Assembly (NCBI GenBank): GCA_017305635.1
Contig: JAFKKF010000007.1
Span: 285,330-349,329 of the forward strand
DNA: 64,000 bases
From: Hyphomicrobiales bacterium
GTDB lineage: Bacteria > Pseudomonadota > Alphaproteobacteria > Rhizobiales > Kaistiaceae
Direction of reading: 5' to 3'
The position numbers were made by a program, and so were the translations under genes. Shown piece after piece: positions 20,596-29,935 of the stretch. Numbering within the stretch: position 1 is the stretch's first letter; every line of letters begins with the position of its first letter. Under the pieces are notes generated by a model. It saw only the letters and a list, made by a program, of their open reading frames with translations, was not told the DNA's origin and did not search any database.

Positions 20596-20943
20596 TCAGG
20601 TGCGAGGGCGCCAGGAAAGCGGGCCGCTGCGTTCGTAGAGCCAGCTATATTGGGTTGCCATCTGGCCGGCTCGGGTGAAGCGGTACGAGAACAGGCCGAA
20701 GATGAAAGCCACAATGGTATCAACGATGTAGTAGTGGAGCGAGAACATCGTTCCATCATAGAGGGCGTGATGGATGAAGCGGATGCCGGCGCCGAGCAGC
20801 AGCAGGTAGAGGACGAGCAGGCCGAGCGACCCCCAGGCGAGCGCGACCGAGCGACCGGTCATCCAGGCGGCGCCGCCACCGATCAGGATCGTGGTGAACA
20901 GGAAGATCCAGATCGAGCCTTCTTCGTAGATCATGCCCTGCAT
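20596..20943 (-). CDS. small membrane protein in the liv cluster
   Basis: The 115-residue protein has three predicted membrane helices at about residues 10-28, 32-53 and 70-88, an outer loop with histidines (RFIHHALYDGTMFSLHYYI), and a basic C-terminus. I do not know its function. Similar small membrane proteins occur beside liv genes in related genomes, to my recollection, so an accessory role in the transporter is possible. It lies between livF and livK on the same strand, set off from livF by two 72-base palindromes. Confidence 0.6.
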   Translation of the reverse strand: MQGMIYEEGSIWIFLFTTILIGGGAAWMTGRSVALAWGSLGLLVLYLLLLGAGIRFIHHALYDGTMFSLHYYIVDTIVAFIFGLFSYRFTRAGQMATQYSWLYERSGPLSWRPRT

Positions 20944-20954
20944 GGCTTCCTCCT

Positions 20955-21026
20955 AGTGTCCCGATCCCGAAGTTCGCCCGAGCTTGCCGCCCGGGCAGGT
21001 GCGAACTTCGGGATCAAAGGGACACT
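20955..21026. repeat. 72-bp imperfect palindrome 1
   Basis: The arms begin AGTGTCCC-GATCCCGAAGTTCGC and mirror each other apart from a 3-base insertion on the right. It lies 11 bases upstream of the small membrane protein start. Confidence 0.7.
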
Positions 21027-21044
21027 GCAAATCATGGAGTTGCC

Positions 21045-21116
21045 AGTGTGATTCAGATCGAGAAATTCGCTCTCGACCTGGCTGCCTGGCGTGGCGAATT
21101 TCTCGATCATCACACT
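21045..21116. repeat. 72-bp imperfect palindrome 2
   Basis: The layout and length match palindrome 1, with arms starting AGTGTGAT and a perfect 15-base inner arm GATCGAGAAATTCGC. Its right end overlaps the last two bases of livF. It may end livF transcription or give mRNA stability. Confidence 0.7.
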
Positions 21117-21846
21117 AGTGCCGCCCGCCTTCGAGGTAGGCGGCGCGTACCTCGGGCTTTTCGAGGAGCTCGCGCCCGGTGCCGCCCATGGTGATGCGGC
21201 CGTTGACCATCACGTAGCCGCGATGGGCGAGGCGGAGCGCATGGTAGGCGTTCTGCTCGACGATGAAGACGGTCAGCTTCTCCTCGCGGTTGAGGGTGCG
21301 GATGGCGTCGAAGATCTGGCGCACGATGAGCGGGGCGAGGCCGAGGGACGGCTCGTCGAGGAGGAGGAGGCGCGGGCGGGCCATCAGCGCGCGGCCGATG
21401 GAGAGCATCTGCTGCTCGCCGCCGGAAAGCGTGCCGCCGCGCTGGTGGATGCGCTCCTTGAGGCGCGGGAAGAGGGCGAAGACGCGCTCGCTGTCCGCGG
21501 CGAAATGGGCGAGGTTGTCGAGCGAGGCGCCCATCTGCAGGTTCTCGAGGACCGTCATGCGCGCGAAGATGCGGCGGCCCTCGGGCGACTGGGCGACGCG
21601 CATGCGCGCGATCTCGTGGGTGGCGAGGCGGGTGATTTCCTTGCCGTCATAGGTGATCGAACCGTCGCGGGCGCGCGGGTTGCCGCAGATGGTCATCATC
21701 AGCGTCGACTTGCCGGCGCCGTTGGAGCCGATGAGGGCGACGATCTCGCCCTCCGCGACCTGCAGGTCGACGCCGCGCAGCGCCTGGATCTTGCCATAGA
21801 AGGTGGTGACGCCCTTGACGGCGAGGAGCGTGGAGGGCGTGCTCAT
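21115..21846 (-). CDS. livF: branched-chain amino acid ABC transporter ATP-binding protein LivF
   Basis: This 243-residue ABC ATPase has Walker A GSNGAGKS at 40-47, the signature LSGGEQQ at 140-146, Walker B LLLLDEPS at about 160-167 and the switch His near VEQNAYHAL. The short helical region and the PEGRRIFARMTVLENLQMGA segment mark LivF. The start overlaps the livG stop (ATGA). It energises uptake together with LivG on the cytoplasmic face of LivHM. Confidence 0.95.
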   Translation of the reverse strand: MSTPSTLLAVKGVTTFYGKIQALRGVDLQVAEGEIVALIGSNGAGKSTLMMTICGNPRARDGSITYDGKEITRLATHEIARMRVAQSPEGRRIFARMTVLENLQMGASLDNLAHFAADSERVFALFPRLKERIHQRGGTLSGGEQQMLSIGRALMARPRLLLLDEPSLGLAPLIVRQIFDAIRTLNREEKLTVFIVEQNAYHALRLAHRGYVMVNGRITMGGTGRELLEKPEVRAAYLEGGRH

Positions 21847-22721
21847 CCCTGCTTCTCCAGGGCGTCGAGGCGCTCCTCGACCTGCTCGACCTCCTCGTCC
21901 TCGACGCCGAGATAGGCGCCGATGACCCGCGGGTCGGTGCGCACCGCGTCGGGCGTGCCGTCGGCGATCTTGGTGCCGTATTCGAGGACGACGATCCGGT
22001 CGGAAATCTCCATCACCACCGACATGTCGTGTTCGATGAGCAGCACCGAGGTCTTGAAGCGCTCGCGGATGCGCAGCAGCAGCGCGTTGAGGCCGGCGGA
22101 TTCGCGGGCGTTGAGGCCGGCCGCGGGCTCGTCGAGGCAAAGCAGCTCCGGGTCCGTGCACATGGCGCGGGCGATCTCGAGCCGGCGCTGGGCGCCGTAG
22201 GGCAGGTCGCCGGCGGGATCGTCAGCGCGTTCGGTGAGGCCGACCTCCTCCAGCCACATGCGGGCCTTGTCGATCGCGGCGCGCTCGGCCTGGTGGTAGC
22301 TCGGGAAGCCGACCAGGCCGAGGATCGTCCAGCCGGAGGCGCGCATCAGCGTATTGTGCTGGGCGACCATCAGGTTCTCGAGCACGGTCATGCCGCCGAA
22401 GAGGCGGATGTTCTGGAAGGTGCGGGCGACCTTGGCCCTGGCCGAGATCTTGAAGTCGGGCATGCGCTCGAGCAGGAATTCGCGGCCCGCCCGCTGGCGC
22501 ATGGTGATCATGCCCTCGGTCGGCTTGTAGAAGCCGGTGACGCAGTTGAACACGGTGGTCTTGCCGGCGCCGTTCGGGCCGATCAGCGCGGTGATGTCGC
22601 CGCGCCCGGCCTGGAACGAGACGTCGTTGACCGCGACCAGGCCGCCGAAGCGCATGGTCAGGTGCTCGACCGTGACGATCGGATCGGCCACCGCGGCCGA
22701 AGCGGGGACGGGCTCAGCCAT
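21843..22721 (-). CDS. livG: branched-chain amino acid ABC transporter ATP-binding protein LivG
   Basis: The 292-residue ATPase has Walker A GPNGAGKT at 48-55, the LivG-type signature [14 protein letters not shown], and Walker [13 protein letters not shown]. The insert with [23 protein letters not shown] is typical of LivG. It carries a 12-residue N-terminal extension and a C-terminal acidic tail ([17 protein letters not shown]) longer than the E. coli protein. Its start overlaps the livM end by 8 bases. Confidence 0.95.
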   Translation of the reverse strand: MAEPVPASAAVADPIVTVEHLTMRFGGLVAVNDVSFQAGRGDITALIGPNGAGKTTVFNCVTGFYKPTEGMITMRQRAGREFLLERMPDFKISARAKVARTFQNIRLFGGMTVLENLMVAQHNTLMRASGWTILGLVGFPSYHQAERAAIDKARMWLEEVGLTERADDPAGDLPYGAQRRLEIARAMCTDPELLCLDEPAAGLNARESAGLNALLLRIRERFKTSVLLIEHDMSVVMEISDRIVVLEYGTKIADGTPDAVRTDPRVIGAYLGVEDEEVEQVEERLDALEKQG

Positions 22722-24243
22722 GGCCTTCCTGCACCATGTCGGCGGAGATCGCCTTCCGCTTGAAGAGGAACACGGTCGGCGTTCGCGTCTGCACGAAGCC
22801 GCGCGGCCGCCACAGCATGATAACGACCATGGCGAAGCCGAAGATCAGCATGCGGTACTGGGTCGGGTTGAAGTCCGGCCCGAAGATCTGCTTCAGGAAG
22901 GTCAGCTCGCGGAGCAATTCGACGCCGCCGATCATCACGGTCGCGGCGACGGCGACGCCGATCATCGAGCCCATGCCGCCAAGCACCACGATGGCGACGA
23001 TGAAGACCGATTCGATGAAGGTGAAGGAATCGGGGAAGACCGAGCCCTGGCGGGCGGCGAAGAAGGATCCGGCGAAGCCGCCGAACATGGCGCCGATGGC
23101 GAAGGCGGTGAGCTTGGTGGTGACCGTGTTGATGCCGAGCGAGCGGCAGGCGATCTCGTCCTCGCGCATCGATTCCCAGGCGCGGCCGACGGGCAGCTTG
23201 CGCATCCGTGCCGTGGCGAAGGCGGTGATGAAGGCGAGGATCAGGATCAGGTAGTAAAGGAATATCTTGTAGTAGGCCGACGAGACGGGCAGGCCGAAGA
23301 GGTGCGCGAAGCCTTCCGGCGAGGCGTCGAACTTGATGTTGAAGAAGGCGAATTTCGGCAGCGTCATGCCGAAGAGGCTGACATAGCTTTCGATGTGGAT
23401 CGCCGGCAGGCCGATCTTCGGGATCGACAGGATGCCCGCGCCGCCGCCGGTCACTTCCTTCCAGTTGAGGAGGACGAGGTGGACGATCTCGCCGAAGGCG
23501 AGCGTGACGATGGCGAGATAGTCGCCGCGGAGCCGGAGCACCGGGAAGCCGAGGGCGACGCCCCAGCAGGCGGCGAGCAGGCCGGCGAGCGGCAGCAGCA
23601 GCCAGAACGACAGGCCGAGATGGGTCGCGAGCAGCGCATAGGCATAGGCGCCGACCGCGTAGAAGGCGACGTAGCCGAGGTCGAGCAGGCCGGCGAGGCC
23701 GACGACCACGTTCAGGCCCCAGCCGAGCATCACGTAGATGAGGATCTGGACGCCGAAATTGTCGACCCACTTGATCGAGCCGGCGATGCCGGAGGTGTAG
23801 AGGACGATCGCCGGGAAGAAGACGAGGAGGATCGTGCCGACGACCGGGAACCAGCGCGAGACCGTCGCGCGCCAGGCCGGGCGGGCGACCGGCCGCGACG
23901 GTGCGGCGCGCTTCGCCGCCAGGTACGGGCGGATGAAATAGGCGATGGCGAAGCGGCCGGCGGCGCAGGCGATGACAACGGCCGCCAGCAGCGGCCAGCG
24001 CGTGACGAGGATGACCTCGTTGTTGATGTTCTGATCGGTCAGGAGGCCGATCATCGGGGTGAACATGCCGAGCGCCACGACGCCGGCGATCAGCGCCTCC
24101 TTCGCCGACCAGGCGAGGTCGCCGCGCGGCGAGGGCGGCGCGATCTCGCCGGGGGCGGCGGCGATGCGCTCCTCGTTCTGGAGCTGCTCGCCTTCGGGCT
24201 GTGTGTCGAGGGTCGGCGCGAGCGAATCGGATGGTGAATTCAC
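22714..24243 (-). CDS. livM: branched-chain amino acid ABC transporter permease LivM
   Basis: A 509-residue inner-membrane permease. The LivM core is plain: [25 protein letters not shown] near residues 188-212, [21 protein letters not shown], and [20 protein letters not shown], the cytoplasmic coupling loop. The N-terminal 90 or so residues are an additional polar tail and membrane segments, longer than in enterics but usual in this order. A GTG start overlaps nothing and follows the livH stop by one base. Confidence 0.93.
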   Translation of the reverse strand: MNSPSDSLAPTLDTQPEGEQLQNEERIAAAPGEIAPPSPRGDLAWSAKEALIAGVVALGMFTPMIGLLTDQNINNEVILVTRWPLLAAVVIACAAGRFAIAYFIRPYLAAKRAAPSRPVARPAWRATVSRWFPVVGTILLVFFPAIVLYTSGIAGSIKWVDNFGVQILIYVMLGWGLNVVVGLAGLLDLGYVAFYAVGAYAYALLATHLGLSFWLLLPLAGLLAACWGVALGFPVLRLRGDYLAIVTLAFGEIVHLVLLNWKEVTGGGAGILSIPKIGLPAIHIESYVSLFGMTLPKFAFFNIKFDASPEGFAHLFGLPVSSAYYKIFLYYLILILAFITAFATARMRKLPVGRAWESMREDEIACRSLGINTVTTKLTAFAIGAMFGGFAGSFFAARQGSVFPDSFTFIESVFIVAIVVLGGMGSMIGVAVAATVMIGGVELLRELTFLKQIFGPDFNPTQYRMLIFGFAMVVIMLWRPRGFVQTRTPTVFLFKRKAISADMVQEGHG

Positions 24244-24244
24244 G

Positions 24245-25162
24245 TCACACCTTCTCGACGTCGGGCCGGCCGAGGATGCCCTGCGGCAGGAAGATCAGCA
24301 CGATGGCGAGGATCGAGAAGGCCGCCACGTCCTTGTAGGCGATCGAGAAATAGGCGGACCACAGCGCCTCGATGAGGCCGATGAGCAGGCCGCCGAGCAC
24401 GGCGCCGGGAAGCGAGCCGATGCCGCCGAGCACTGCCGCCGTGAAGGCCTTGATGCCGGGCTGGAAGCCGTCGGAGAAGCTGATCACGCCGTAGAACATG
24501 AGGAACATCGTGCCGGCGACGGCGGCGAGCGCGGCGCCCATCACGAAGGTCAGCGAGATGGTGCGGTCGACGTCGACGCCGACGAGGGCCGCCATGCGAC
24601 GGTCCTGCTCGCAGGCGCGCTGGGCGCGGCCGAGCGAGGTCTTCTGCACCACCGCCCAGAAGGCGACCAGGAGGGTGATGGTGACGACGATGATGATGAG
24701 CTGCTTCAGCGAGATCGTCAGGTCGTTGCGCGTGCCATGCCAGAGGGTGAACACGTCGGTCACCATCGGCGGGATCGGCTTGTTGCGCGGACCCTGCGCC
24801 AGCTGGACGAAGTTCGACAGGAAGATGGACATGCCGATCGCCGAGATCAGCGGCGCGAGGCGGAAGGATCCCCGCAATGGTCGGTAGGCGACCTTCTCGA
24901 TGGTCCAGTTCCACAGGCTGGTGAGGACCATGCTGGCGATCAGCATGAGGACCAGCGCGATCGCCACCGAGGCTATGCCGAGCCAGGTGGTGACGATGAG
25001 ATACATCACCAGGGCGATGAAGGCCGACACCATGAACACGTCGCCATGGGCGAAGTTCACCATGCCGATGATGCCGAAGACCAACGTATATCCGATGGCG
25101 ATCAGCCCGTAGATCGAACCCAGCGTGATGCCATTGATGAGCTGCTGGAGGAAATACTCCAT
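24245..25162 (-). CDS. livH: branched-chain amino acid ABC transporter permease LivH
   Basis: A 305-residue permease, the partner of LivM. The family start [41 protein letters not shown] is present, and [19 protein letters not shown] is the coupling loop that touches the ATPases. The start at 25162 fits the family; the frame stays open for 90 bases upstream. It is first in the order livH-livM-livG-livF, so the transporter promoter should lie in 25163-25336. Confidence 0.94.
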   Translation of the reverse strand: MEYFLQQLINGITLGSIYGLIAIGYTLVFGIIGMVNFAHGDVFMVSAFIALVMYLIVTTWLGIASVAIALVLMLIASMVLTSLWNWTIEKVAYRPLRGSFRLAPLISAIGMSIFLSNFVQLAQGPRNKPIPPMVTDVFTLWHGTRNDLTISLKQLIIIVVTITLLVAFWAVVQKTSLGRAQRACEQDRRMAALVGVDVDRTISLTFVMGAALAAVAGTMFLMFYGVISFSDGFQPGIKAFTAAVLGGIGSLPGAVLGGLLIGLIEALWSAYFSIAYKDVAAFSILAIVLIFLPQGILGRPDVEKV

Positions 25163-25253
25163 TACGCCCCTGTCCCCTTGTCCCGTCGCGGTCGTTGCCG
25201 CCGGAAGTACGACCTTCGGCCGTCTCCGCTTTCGCACAGTCTGGCTTAGCAAG

Positions 25254-25273
25254 CGGCATACCGCAATATGCCG
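25254..25273. promoter_or_regulatory. inverted repeat in the livH-PaiB divergent region
   Basis: CGGCATA and TATGCCG are perfect mirror arms 6 bases apart, in the middle of the 174-base divergent gap. It could be an operator for either gene; the regulator is not known. Confidence 0.35.
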
Positions 25274-25336
25274 TGCGCCAACAAAAGCTGCGGCGAGACC
25301 GAGAAAGCACAGTCACGCGATGGTATAGTCCGACCT

Positions 25337-25987
25337 ATGTACCAGCCGCCCCACTTCCGCGAAGACCGCGTCGCGGTCCAGCACGCGCTCATCCGTACCT
25401 TCCCGCTCGGCCTTCTGGTGACGGCCGGACCGGGCGGCCTGATGGCCAATCCGGTGCCCTTCACGCTCTACGAGGAGGAGGGCGAGCGTGGCATGCTCCG
25501 CGTCCACCTTGCCCGCGCCAACCCGCAGTGGCGGGAGCTCGGCGCGGTCGAGGAATGCCTGGTCGTCTTCCAGGGGCCGCAGGAATACATCACCCCGTCC
25601 TGGTACGCGACCAAGGCCGAGACGGGAAAGGTCGTGCCAACCTGGAACTACGCCACCGTCCATGTGCGGGCGCGGCCGACGGTGATCGAGGACGCGGCCT
25701 GGCTTCGCCGCCAGGTCGACGATCTCACGGGGCTCGCGGAGGGGCGCCGGCCGGCGCCGTGGCAGGTGAGCGACGCACCGTCCGACTTCGTCGCTGCCCA
25801 GCTGAAGGGCATCATTGGCGTCGAAATGCCCATCCTGGCGATCGAGGGGAAGTGGAAGGTCAGCCAGAACCGCAACCCGGCCGACCGCGCCGGCGTGGTC
25901 GGGGGCCTGCGCCATGAGCAGCGGGAGGCGATGGCCGACCTGGTCGAGGCCTACCTGACGGGCCGGGCGCCGGGGCCGGGCGCCTAG
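25337..25987 (+). CDS. PaiB-like FMN-binding split-barrel protein
   Basis: The 216-residue protein matches the PaiB/transcriptional regulator family: MYQPPHFREDR at the start, PVPFTLYEEEG, HLARANPQW, the GPQEYITPSWY motif, VPTWNYATVHVRG-like strand, and KGIIGVEMPI...GKWKVSQNR near the end. PaiB of Bacillus is described as a negative regulator of sporulation and protease genes, but the fold is that of flavin or heme oxidoreductases, so a regulatory role here is uncertain. The stop overlaps the MFS gene stop by 4 bases. Confidence 0.85.
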   Translation: MYQPPHFREDRVAVQHALIRTFPLGLLVTAGPGGLMANPVPFTLYEEEGERGMLRVHLARANPQWRELGAVEECLVVFQGPQEYITPSWYATKAETGKVVPTWNYATVHVRARPTVIEDAAWLRRQVDDLTGLAEGRRPAPWQVSDAPSDFVAAQLKGIIGVEMPILAIEGKWKVSQNRNPADRAGVVGGLRHEQREAMADLVEAYLTGRAPGPGA

Positions 25988-27309
25988 TCGATCGGCTCGA
26001 GGTCGATGACGTTCGAATCGTCCGGCCGCGGGCTGCCGGCGCCCTGCGGCGTCGGCTGTGCCGGGGCGGGAGCGGGCTGGTCCTTGGCGCGCGGGTCAAG
26101 GATGACGCTTTCCGGAGTCGCGGTCTTCGGCACGGGCATGCTCTGGAACGCCCGCTCGCTCTTGGCCGGCACCGAGCGCCGCGACATGCGGAAGAGCGCA
26201 TAGAGCGCGAGCAGCAGGTGGACGATGGCTGCGAAGGCGAAGAGGCCCTCCGGGAAGAGGCGCTCCATCGCCTCGGCGGCGAAGAGCGGGCCGAGCATGG
26301 TGCCGACGCCGAGGAGGAGGAGGAGCCCGCCGGCGATCTTCACGAACTCGTCGGGGCCGGCGAAGTCGTTGGCGTGGGCCACGGCGACCGAATACATCGG
26401 ATAGATCGCGGCGCCGAAGATCACCGTCAGGCCGATGACCACGGCCGGGGTGCGCGGCTGGAAGATCACCATGACCAGCGCGATGGCGATGGCGCAGGAA
26501 GCGATGCCGATGAGGACCTTGCGCCGGTCCATCTTGTCGGAGAGCCAGCCGAGCGGGAACTGGATGAGCGAGCCGCCGAGCACGGCGCCGGCCATGAGCA
26601 GGGCGACGTCCGGTATGGGCAGGCCGATATTGTGGCCATAGACGGCGCCGAGCGTGCCGAAGGCGCCGTTGACCATGCCGATCATGAAGCAGCCGACGGC
26701 GGAGACCGGCGAGTTGCGATAGAGGAGGCGGATGTCGAGGCTCGCGGTCTTCAGCGCGCGGGGGTGCTCGGCGGTCGACAGCGCGGTCGGCAGCACGGCG
26801 AGGCAATAGAGGATCGCGCCGATGGCGAAGAAGAAGAACTCGGAAGGCGGCGTGATCACCATCAGGAGCTGGCCGGCGGTCGAGGCGCCGAAGTTCACCA
26901 TCTGGTAGATCGAGAAGAGCGTGCCGCGGTTCTCCTTCGTCGCCCGCTCGTTCAGCCAGGATTCGACCACCATCGCCGCGCCGGCGAAGCAGAAGCCGGA
27001 CAGGGCGCGCATCAGGATCCAGGCGGTCGGCGAGACGACGAGGAGATTGAGGAGAATGACGATGCAGCCGAGCGCCGCCATGACGCCATAGGCGCGGACA
27101 TGGCCGACGCGGCGCACGACATTGGGCACCAGCAGGCAGCCGGCAATGAAGCCCGCCGACCAGCCAGTGCCGATCAGGCCGAGCTCGAAGGTCGTGAAGC
27201 CGTGGATCGCACCCTGGACGGGCAGGAGCAGGCCGTGCAGGCCACCCGCCATCAGGAGGAAGGCGGAGCTCAGCAGCAGAGCGGCGACGGGCAGGAGGTG
27301 CGAGGCCAT
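25984..27309 (-). CDS. MFS transporter, YcaD-like
   Basis: The 441-residue protein has twelve predicted membrane helices in two halves. GTGWSAGFIAGCLLVPNVVRRVGHVRAYG (helices 2-3 with the intervening basic loop) and RALSGFCFAGAAMVVESWLNERATKENRGT (helices 4-5) are typical of YcaD-like permeases. The C-terminal tail of about 65 residues is cytoplasmic and proline-rich. The substrate is unknown. It converges with the PaiB-like gene. Confidence 0.8.
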   Translation of the reverse strand: MASHLLPVAALLLSSAFLLMAGGLHGLLLPVQGAIHGFTTFELGLIGTGWSAGFIAGCLLVPNVVRRVGHVRAYGVMAALGCIVILLNLLVVSPTAWILMRALSGFCFAGAAMVVESWLNERATKENRGTLFSIYQMVNFGASTAGQLLMVITPPSEFFFFAIGAILYCLAVLPTALSTAEHPRALKTASLDIRLLYRNSPVSAVGCFMIGMVNGAFGTLGAVYGHNIGLPIPDVALLMAGAVLGGSLIQFPLGWLSDKMDRRKVLIGIASCAIAIALVMVIFQPRTPAVVIGLTVIFGAAIYPMYSVAVAHANDFAGPDEFVKIAGGLLLLLGVGTMLGPLFAAEAMERLFPEGLFAFAAIVHLLLALYALFRMSRRSVPAKSERAFQSMPVPKTATPESVILDPRAKDQPAPAPAQPTPQGAGSPRPDDSNVIDLEPID

Positions 27310-27441
27310 CCGGGGCGTGTTCTTCTGTCGGCGGCGAAGCAGCGGCGTCTTCGCGTTCTCAACCGCCCGCGCGGCGGAATCAAGACGGGAATTTGATCCC
27401 GCTTCCCTAACCGAATGCTGACGACGCCTCTATGACCGCGG

Positions 27442-28317
27442 TCACGCGCGCGCTGCGGCAGCCTCGTCGAGAGCCTTGCGGACGGCGAGGAGGTCGCGCC
27501 AGACGTAGCGCTTGTCGCGCGGCTGGCGGAGAAGGTAGGCCGGGTGCAGGGTGGCCATGGCGCGGATGGTGCGGGCGCCCGTCGAATATTCGCGCCAGCG
27601 GCCGCGCAGCCTCAGGATGCCTTCCGAGGTATTGAGGAGCTCGCTCGCCGAGGCGCCGCCGAGAAGGACGAGGATGTCGGGGTCGACCAGCTCGATCTGG
27701 CGCTCGACGAAGGGCCGGCAGATGGCGGTCTCGATCGGCGTCGGCCGGCGGTTGCCGGGCGGGCGCCAGGGCACGACATTGGCGATGTAGACGTCCTCGC
27801 GGGCGAGACCTGCCGCGGCCAGGGCGCGGTCGAGGAGCTGGCCGGAGCGGCCGACGAAGGGCCGGCCCTGGATGTCCTCGTCCCGGCCGGGCGCCTCGCC
27901 GACGAACATCAGCTTCGAAGCCGGGTTGCCGTCGGCAAAGACGAGCTGCGTGGCGGTGAGGCGTAGGTTGCAGCCCTCGAAGCGGGTGAGCGCCTCGCGC
28001 AGCTCGTCGAGCGAGCGCGCGGCACGGGCGGCCTCGCGCGCGGCAATGGCGACGTCGTCGGTCGGCGGCGTCGGGCCCGCAGGGGAGAGGAGGGAGGCGC
28101 CGCTCGCGCCCCTTTCGGGGCGTGGCGCGGGTGCCGGAGGGGCGGCGGGCCGCCGCGCGAGGGGCGGCGTCGCGGCCTCCGGCTGACGCGTAGCGGGCGA
28201 AGGCGCCGCGAGGCGGTCGACGGCCGCGTCCTCGAGCGCGATGTCGACGCCCATCTCGGCGTACCAGGCGATCAGCTCCGCCGGGGCATCGGATGCAGAG
28301 GCAGGATGTCCGGCCAT
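27442..28317 (-). CDS. uracil-DNA glycosylase, family 4-like
   Basis: The 291-residue protein removes uracil from DNA. The catalytic motif GEAPGRDEDIQGRPFVGRSGQLLD and the HPAYLLRQPRDKR motif are of the family 4/5 superfamily group. A proline-rich 110-residue N-terminal tail precedes the catalytic domain, as in related alphaproteobacterial proteins. Only two cysteines occur in the whole protein (EGCNLR and AICRPF), so the four-cysteine Fe-S site of classical family 4 enzymes is not complete. Confidence 0.85.
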   Translation of the reverse strand: MAGHPASASDAPAELIAWYAEMGVDIALEDAAVDRLAAPSPATRQPEAATPPLARRPAAPPAPAPRPERGASGASLLSPAGPTPPTDDVAIAAREAARAARSLDELREALTRFEGCNLRLTATQLVFADGNPASKLMFVGEAPGRDEDIQGRPFVGRSGQLLDRALAAAGLAREDVYIANVVPWRPPGNRRPTPIETAICRPFVERQIELVDPDILVLLGGASASELLNTSEGILRLRGRWREYSTGARTIRAMATLHPAYLLRQPRDKRYVWRDLLAVRKALDEAAAARA

Positions 28318-28447
28318 GCGGTTCGTTTCCGTTCAAACTTGCGTGTAGGGGGAACGTGGCTCGGCGCCGGACGTTTGCGCGATCGTAGCCGGTCAGTGCG
28401 ACGACTGAAACGGTAAACCGCCGCGCCCGCCCCGAAGGAGAGATTCC

Positions 28448-29806
28448 ATGAGACACATTCCGCTGCTCGCTGCAGCCTCCGCCTTGGCCCTGTTTGCCAC
28501 CGAGGCGCTCGCCGCGGACGGATCGGTGCTGAAGGGCAAGGACGCCTTCACCAGCTGGGAGGCGGATGCGCCGGGCGTCACGCGGCTGATCACGCCGGCC
28601 GACATTCCCGCGGCCGGCGAGTCGAAGTCGTCCAGCAATGCGCCGCAGCCCGTGGCGCGGAAGGATGGCGACGTGCCGAAGGTCGCCGACGGGTTCAAGG
28701 TCGAGCTGGTCGCCTCGGGCATGCAGGCGCCGCGCGTCATCCGGGTGGCGCCGAACGGCGACCTCTTCGTCGCGGATTCCTCGGCCAACGAAGTCCACGT
28801 CTTCCGCATGGGCCAGGATTCGGCGAAGCCGGCGGCCCACGAGGTCTTCGCCTCGGGGCTGAACCAGCCCTATGGCATCGCCTTCTACCCGCTCGACAAT
28901 CCGCAATGGGTCTACGTCGCCAATTCCGACAGCGTGGTGCGGTTCCCCTACAAGGCCGGCGACCTGAAGGCCTCGGGCGAGCCGCAGACGGTCATTTCGG
29001 GCATCCCGCCAGAGCACCACTGGACCCGCGACATCGTCTTCTCGCCTGACGGGCACACGCTCTATCTCTCGGTCGGCTCCGGCTCCAACATTGCCGAGCC
29101 GGTCACCGGCCTGCCGGACGGCGGCATCGAGAAATGGGCGAAGGAGAAGCCGCTCGGCCTGATGTGGGGCGAGGAGGAGAACCGCGCCGACGTGCTCGCC
29201 TACAATCCCGACGGCAAGAACATGAAGGTCTTCGCCACCGGCATACGCAACTGCTCGGGCATGACCATCCAGAAGCAGACCGGGGCGCTGTGGTGCGTCA
29301 CCAACGAGCGCGACGGGCTCGGCGACAACGTGCCGTCCGACTACGCGACCACGGTCAGGCAGGGCGCCTTCTATGGCTGGCCGTGGTACTATCTCGGCGA
29401 CCATGAGGATCCGCGCGCCCCGCTCAAGGGACAGCGGCCGGACCTTGCCGGCAAGGTGACCATGCCGGACGTGCTCTTCCAGGCCCATTCGGCGCCGCTC
29501 AACATCACCTTCTATGAGGGCGATGCCTTCCCGGCCGAATACAAGGGCAATGCCTTCGTCGCCATGCACGGCTCATGGAATCGCGGCAACCGCACCGGGT
29601 ACAAGGTCGTGCGGCTGCTCACCGACAAGGACGGCAAGCCGACCGGCGCGTACCAGGATTTCATGACCGGCTTCGTCCTCTCGCAGAAGGAAGTCTGGGG
29701 CCGGCCCGTCGGCGTCGCGGTAGGACAGGACGGCGCGCTCTACGTCAGCGAGGACGGCTCCGGCACGATCTGGCGGGTGACCTATACCGGCGCCAAGCCG
29801 AGCTGA
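28448..29806 (+). CDS. secreted sorbosone/glucose dehydrogenase-like beta-propeller
   Basis: The 452-residue protein begins with a signal peptide (LLAAASALALFATEALA, cleavage near 22). The mature part has the six-bladed PQQ-dependent sugar dehydrogenase pattern: GFKVELVASGMQAPRVIRVAPNGDLFVAD, SGLNQPYGIAFYP, RDIVFSPDGHTLYLSVGSGSN and the final EDGSGTIWRVTY. L-sorbosone dehydrogenases and soluble glucose dehydrogenases belong here; which sugar or aldehyde is used cannot be told. It would act in the periplasm. It stands alone between two unrelated genes. Confidence 0.82.
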   Translation: MRHIPLLAAASALALFATEALAADGSVLKGKDAFTSWEADAPGVTRLITPADIPAAGESKSSSNAPQPVARKDGDVPKVADGFKVELVASGMQAPRVIRVAPNGDLFVADSSANEVHVFRMGQDSAKPAAHEVFASGLNQPYGIAFYPLDNPQWVYVANSDSVVRFPYKAGDLKASGEPQTVISGIPPEHHWTRDIVFSPDGHTLYLSVGSGSNIAEPVTGLPDGGIEKWAKEKPLGLMWGEEENRADVLAYNPDGKNMKVFATGIRNCSGMTIQKQTGALWCVTNERDGLGDNVPSDYATTVRQGAFYGWPWYYLGDHEDPRAPLKGQRPDLAGKVTMPDVLFQAHSAPLNITFYEGDAFPAEYKGNAFVAMHGSWNRGNRTGYKVVRLLTDKDGKPTGAYQDFMTGFVLSQKEVWGRPVGVAVGQDGALYVSEDGSGTIWRVTYTGAKPS

Positions 29807-29935
29807 GGCCGGTCTGTCAGACTGCCTGAGATACTTGGGTTTTCTTTGTTCTTTGGAGCGCCTCCGGCTCGCCACGGCCGGGGGCGCTTGCTATTTTGGC
29901 GCCTGCTTTCCGACCGAGAGAACAGAAATACAGAG

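Noticed and set aside
22537..24237. Plus-strand frame of 566 codons opposite livM/livG
   Set aside because: Shadow of the permease genes; its Asp/Glu/Arg-rich translation has no recognisable family.
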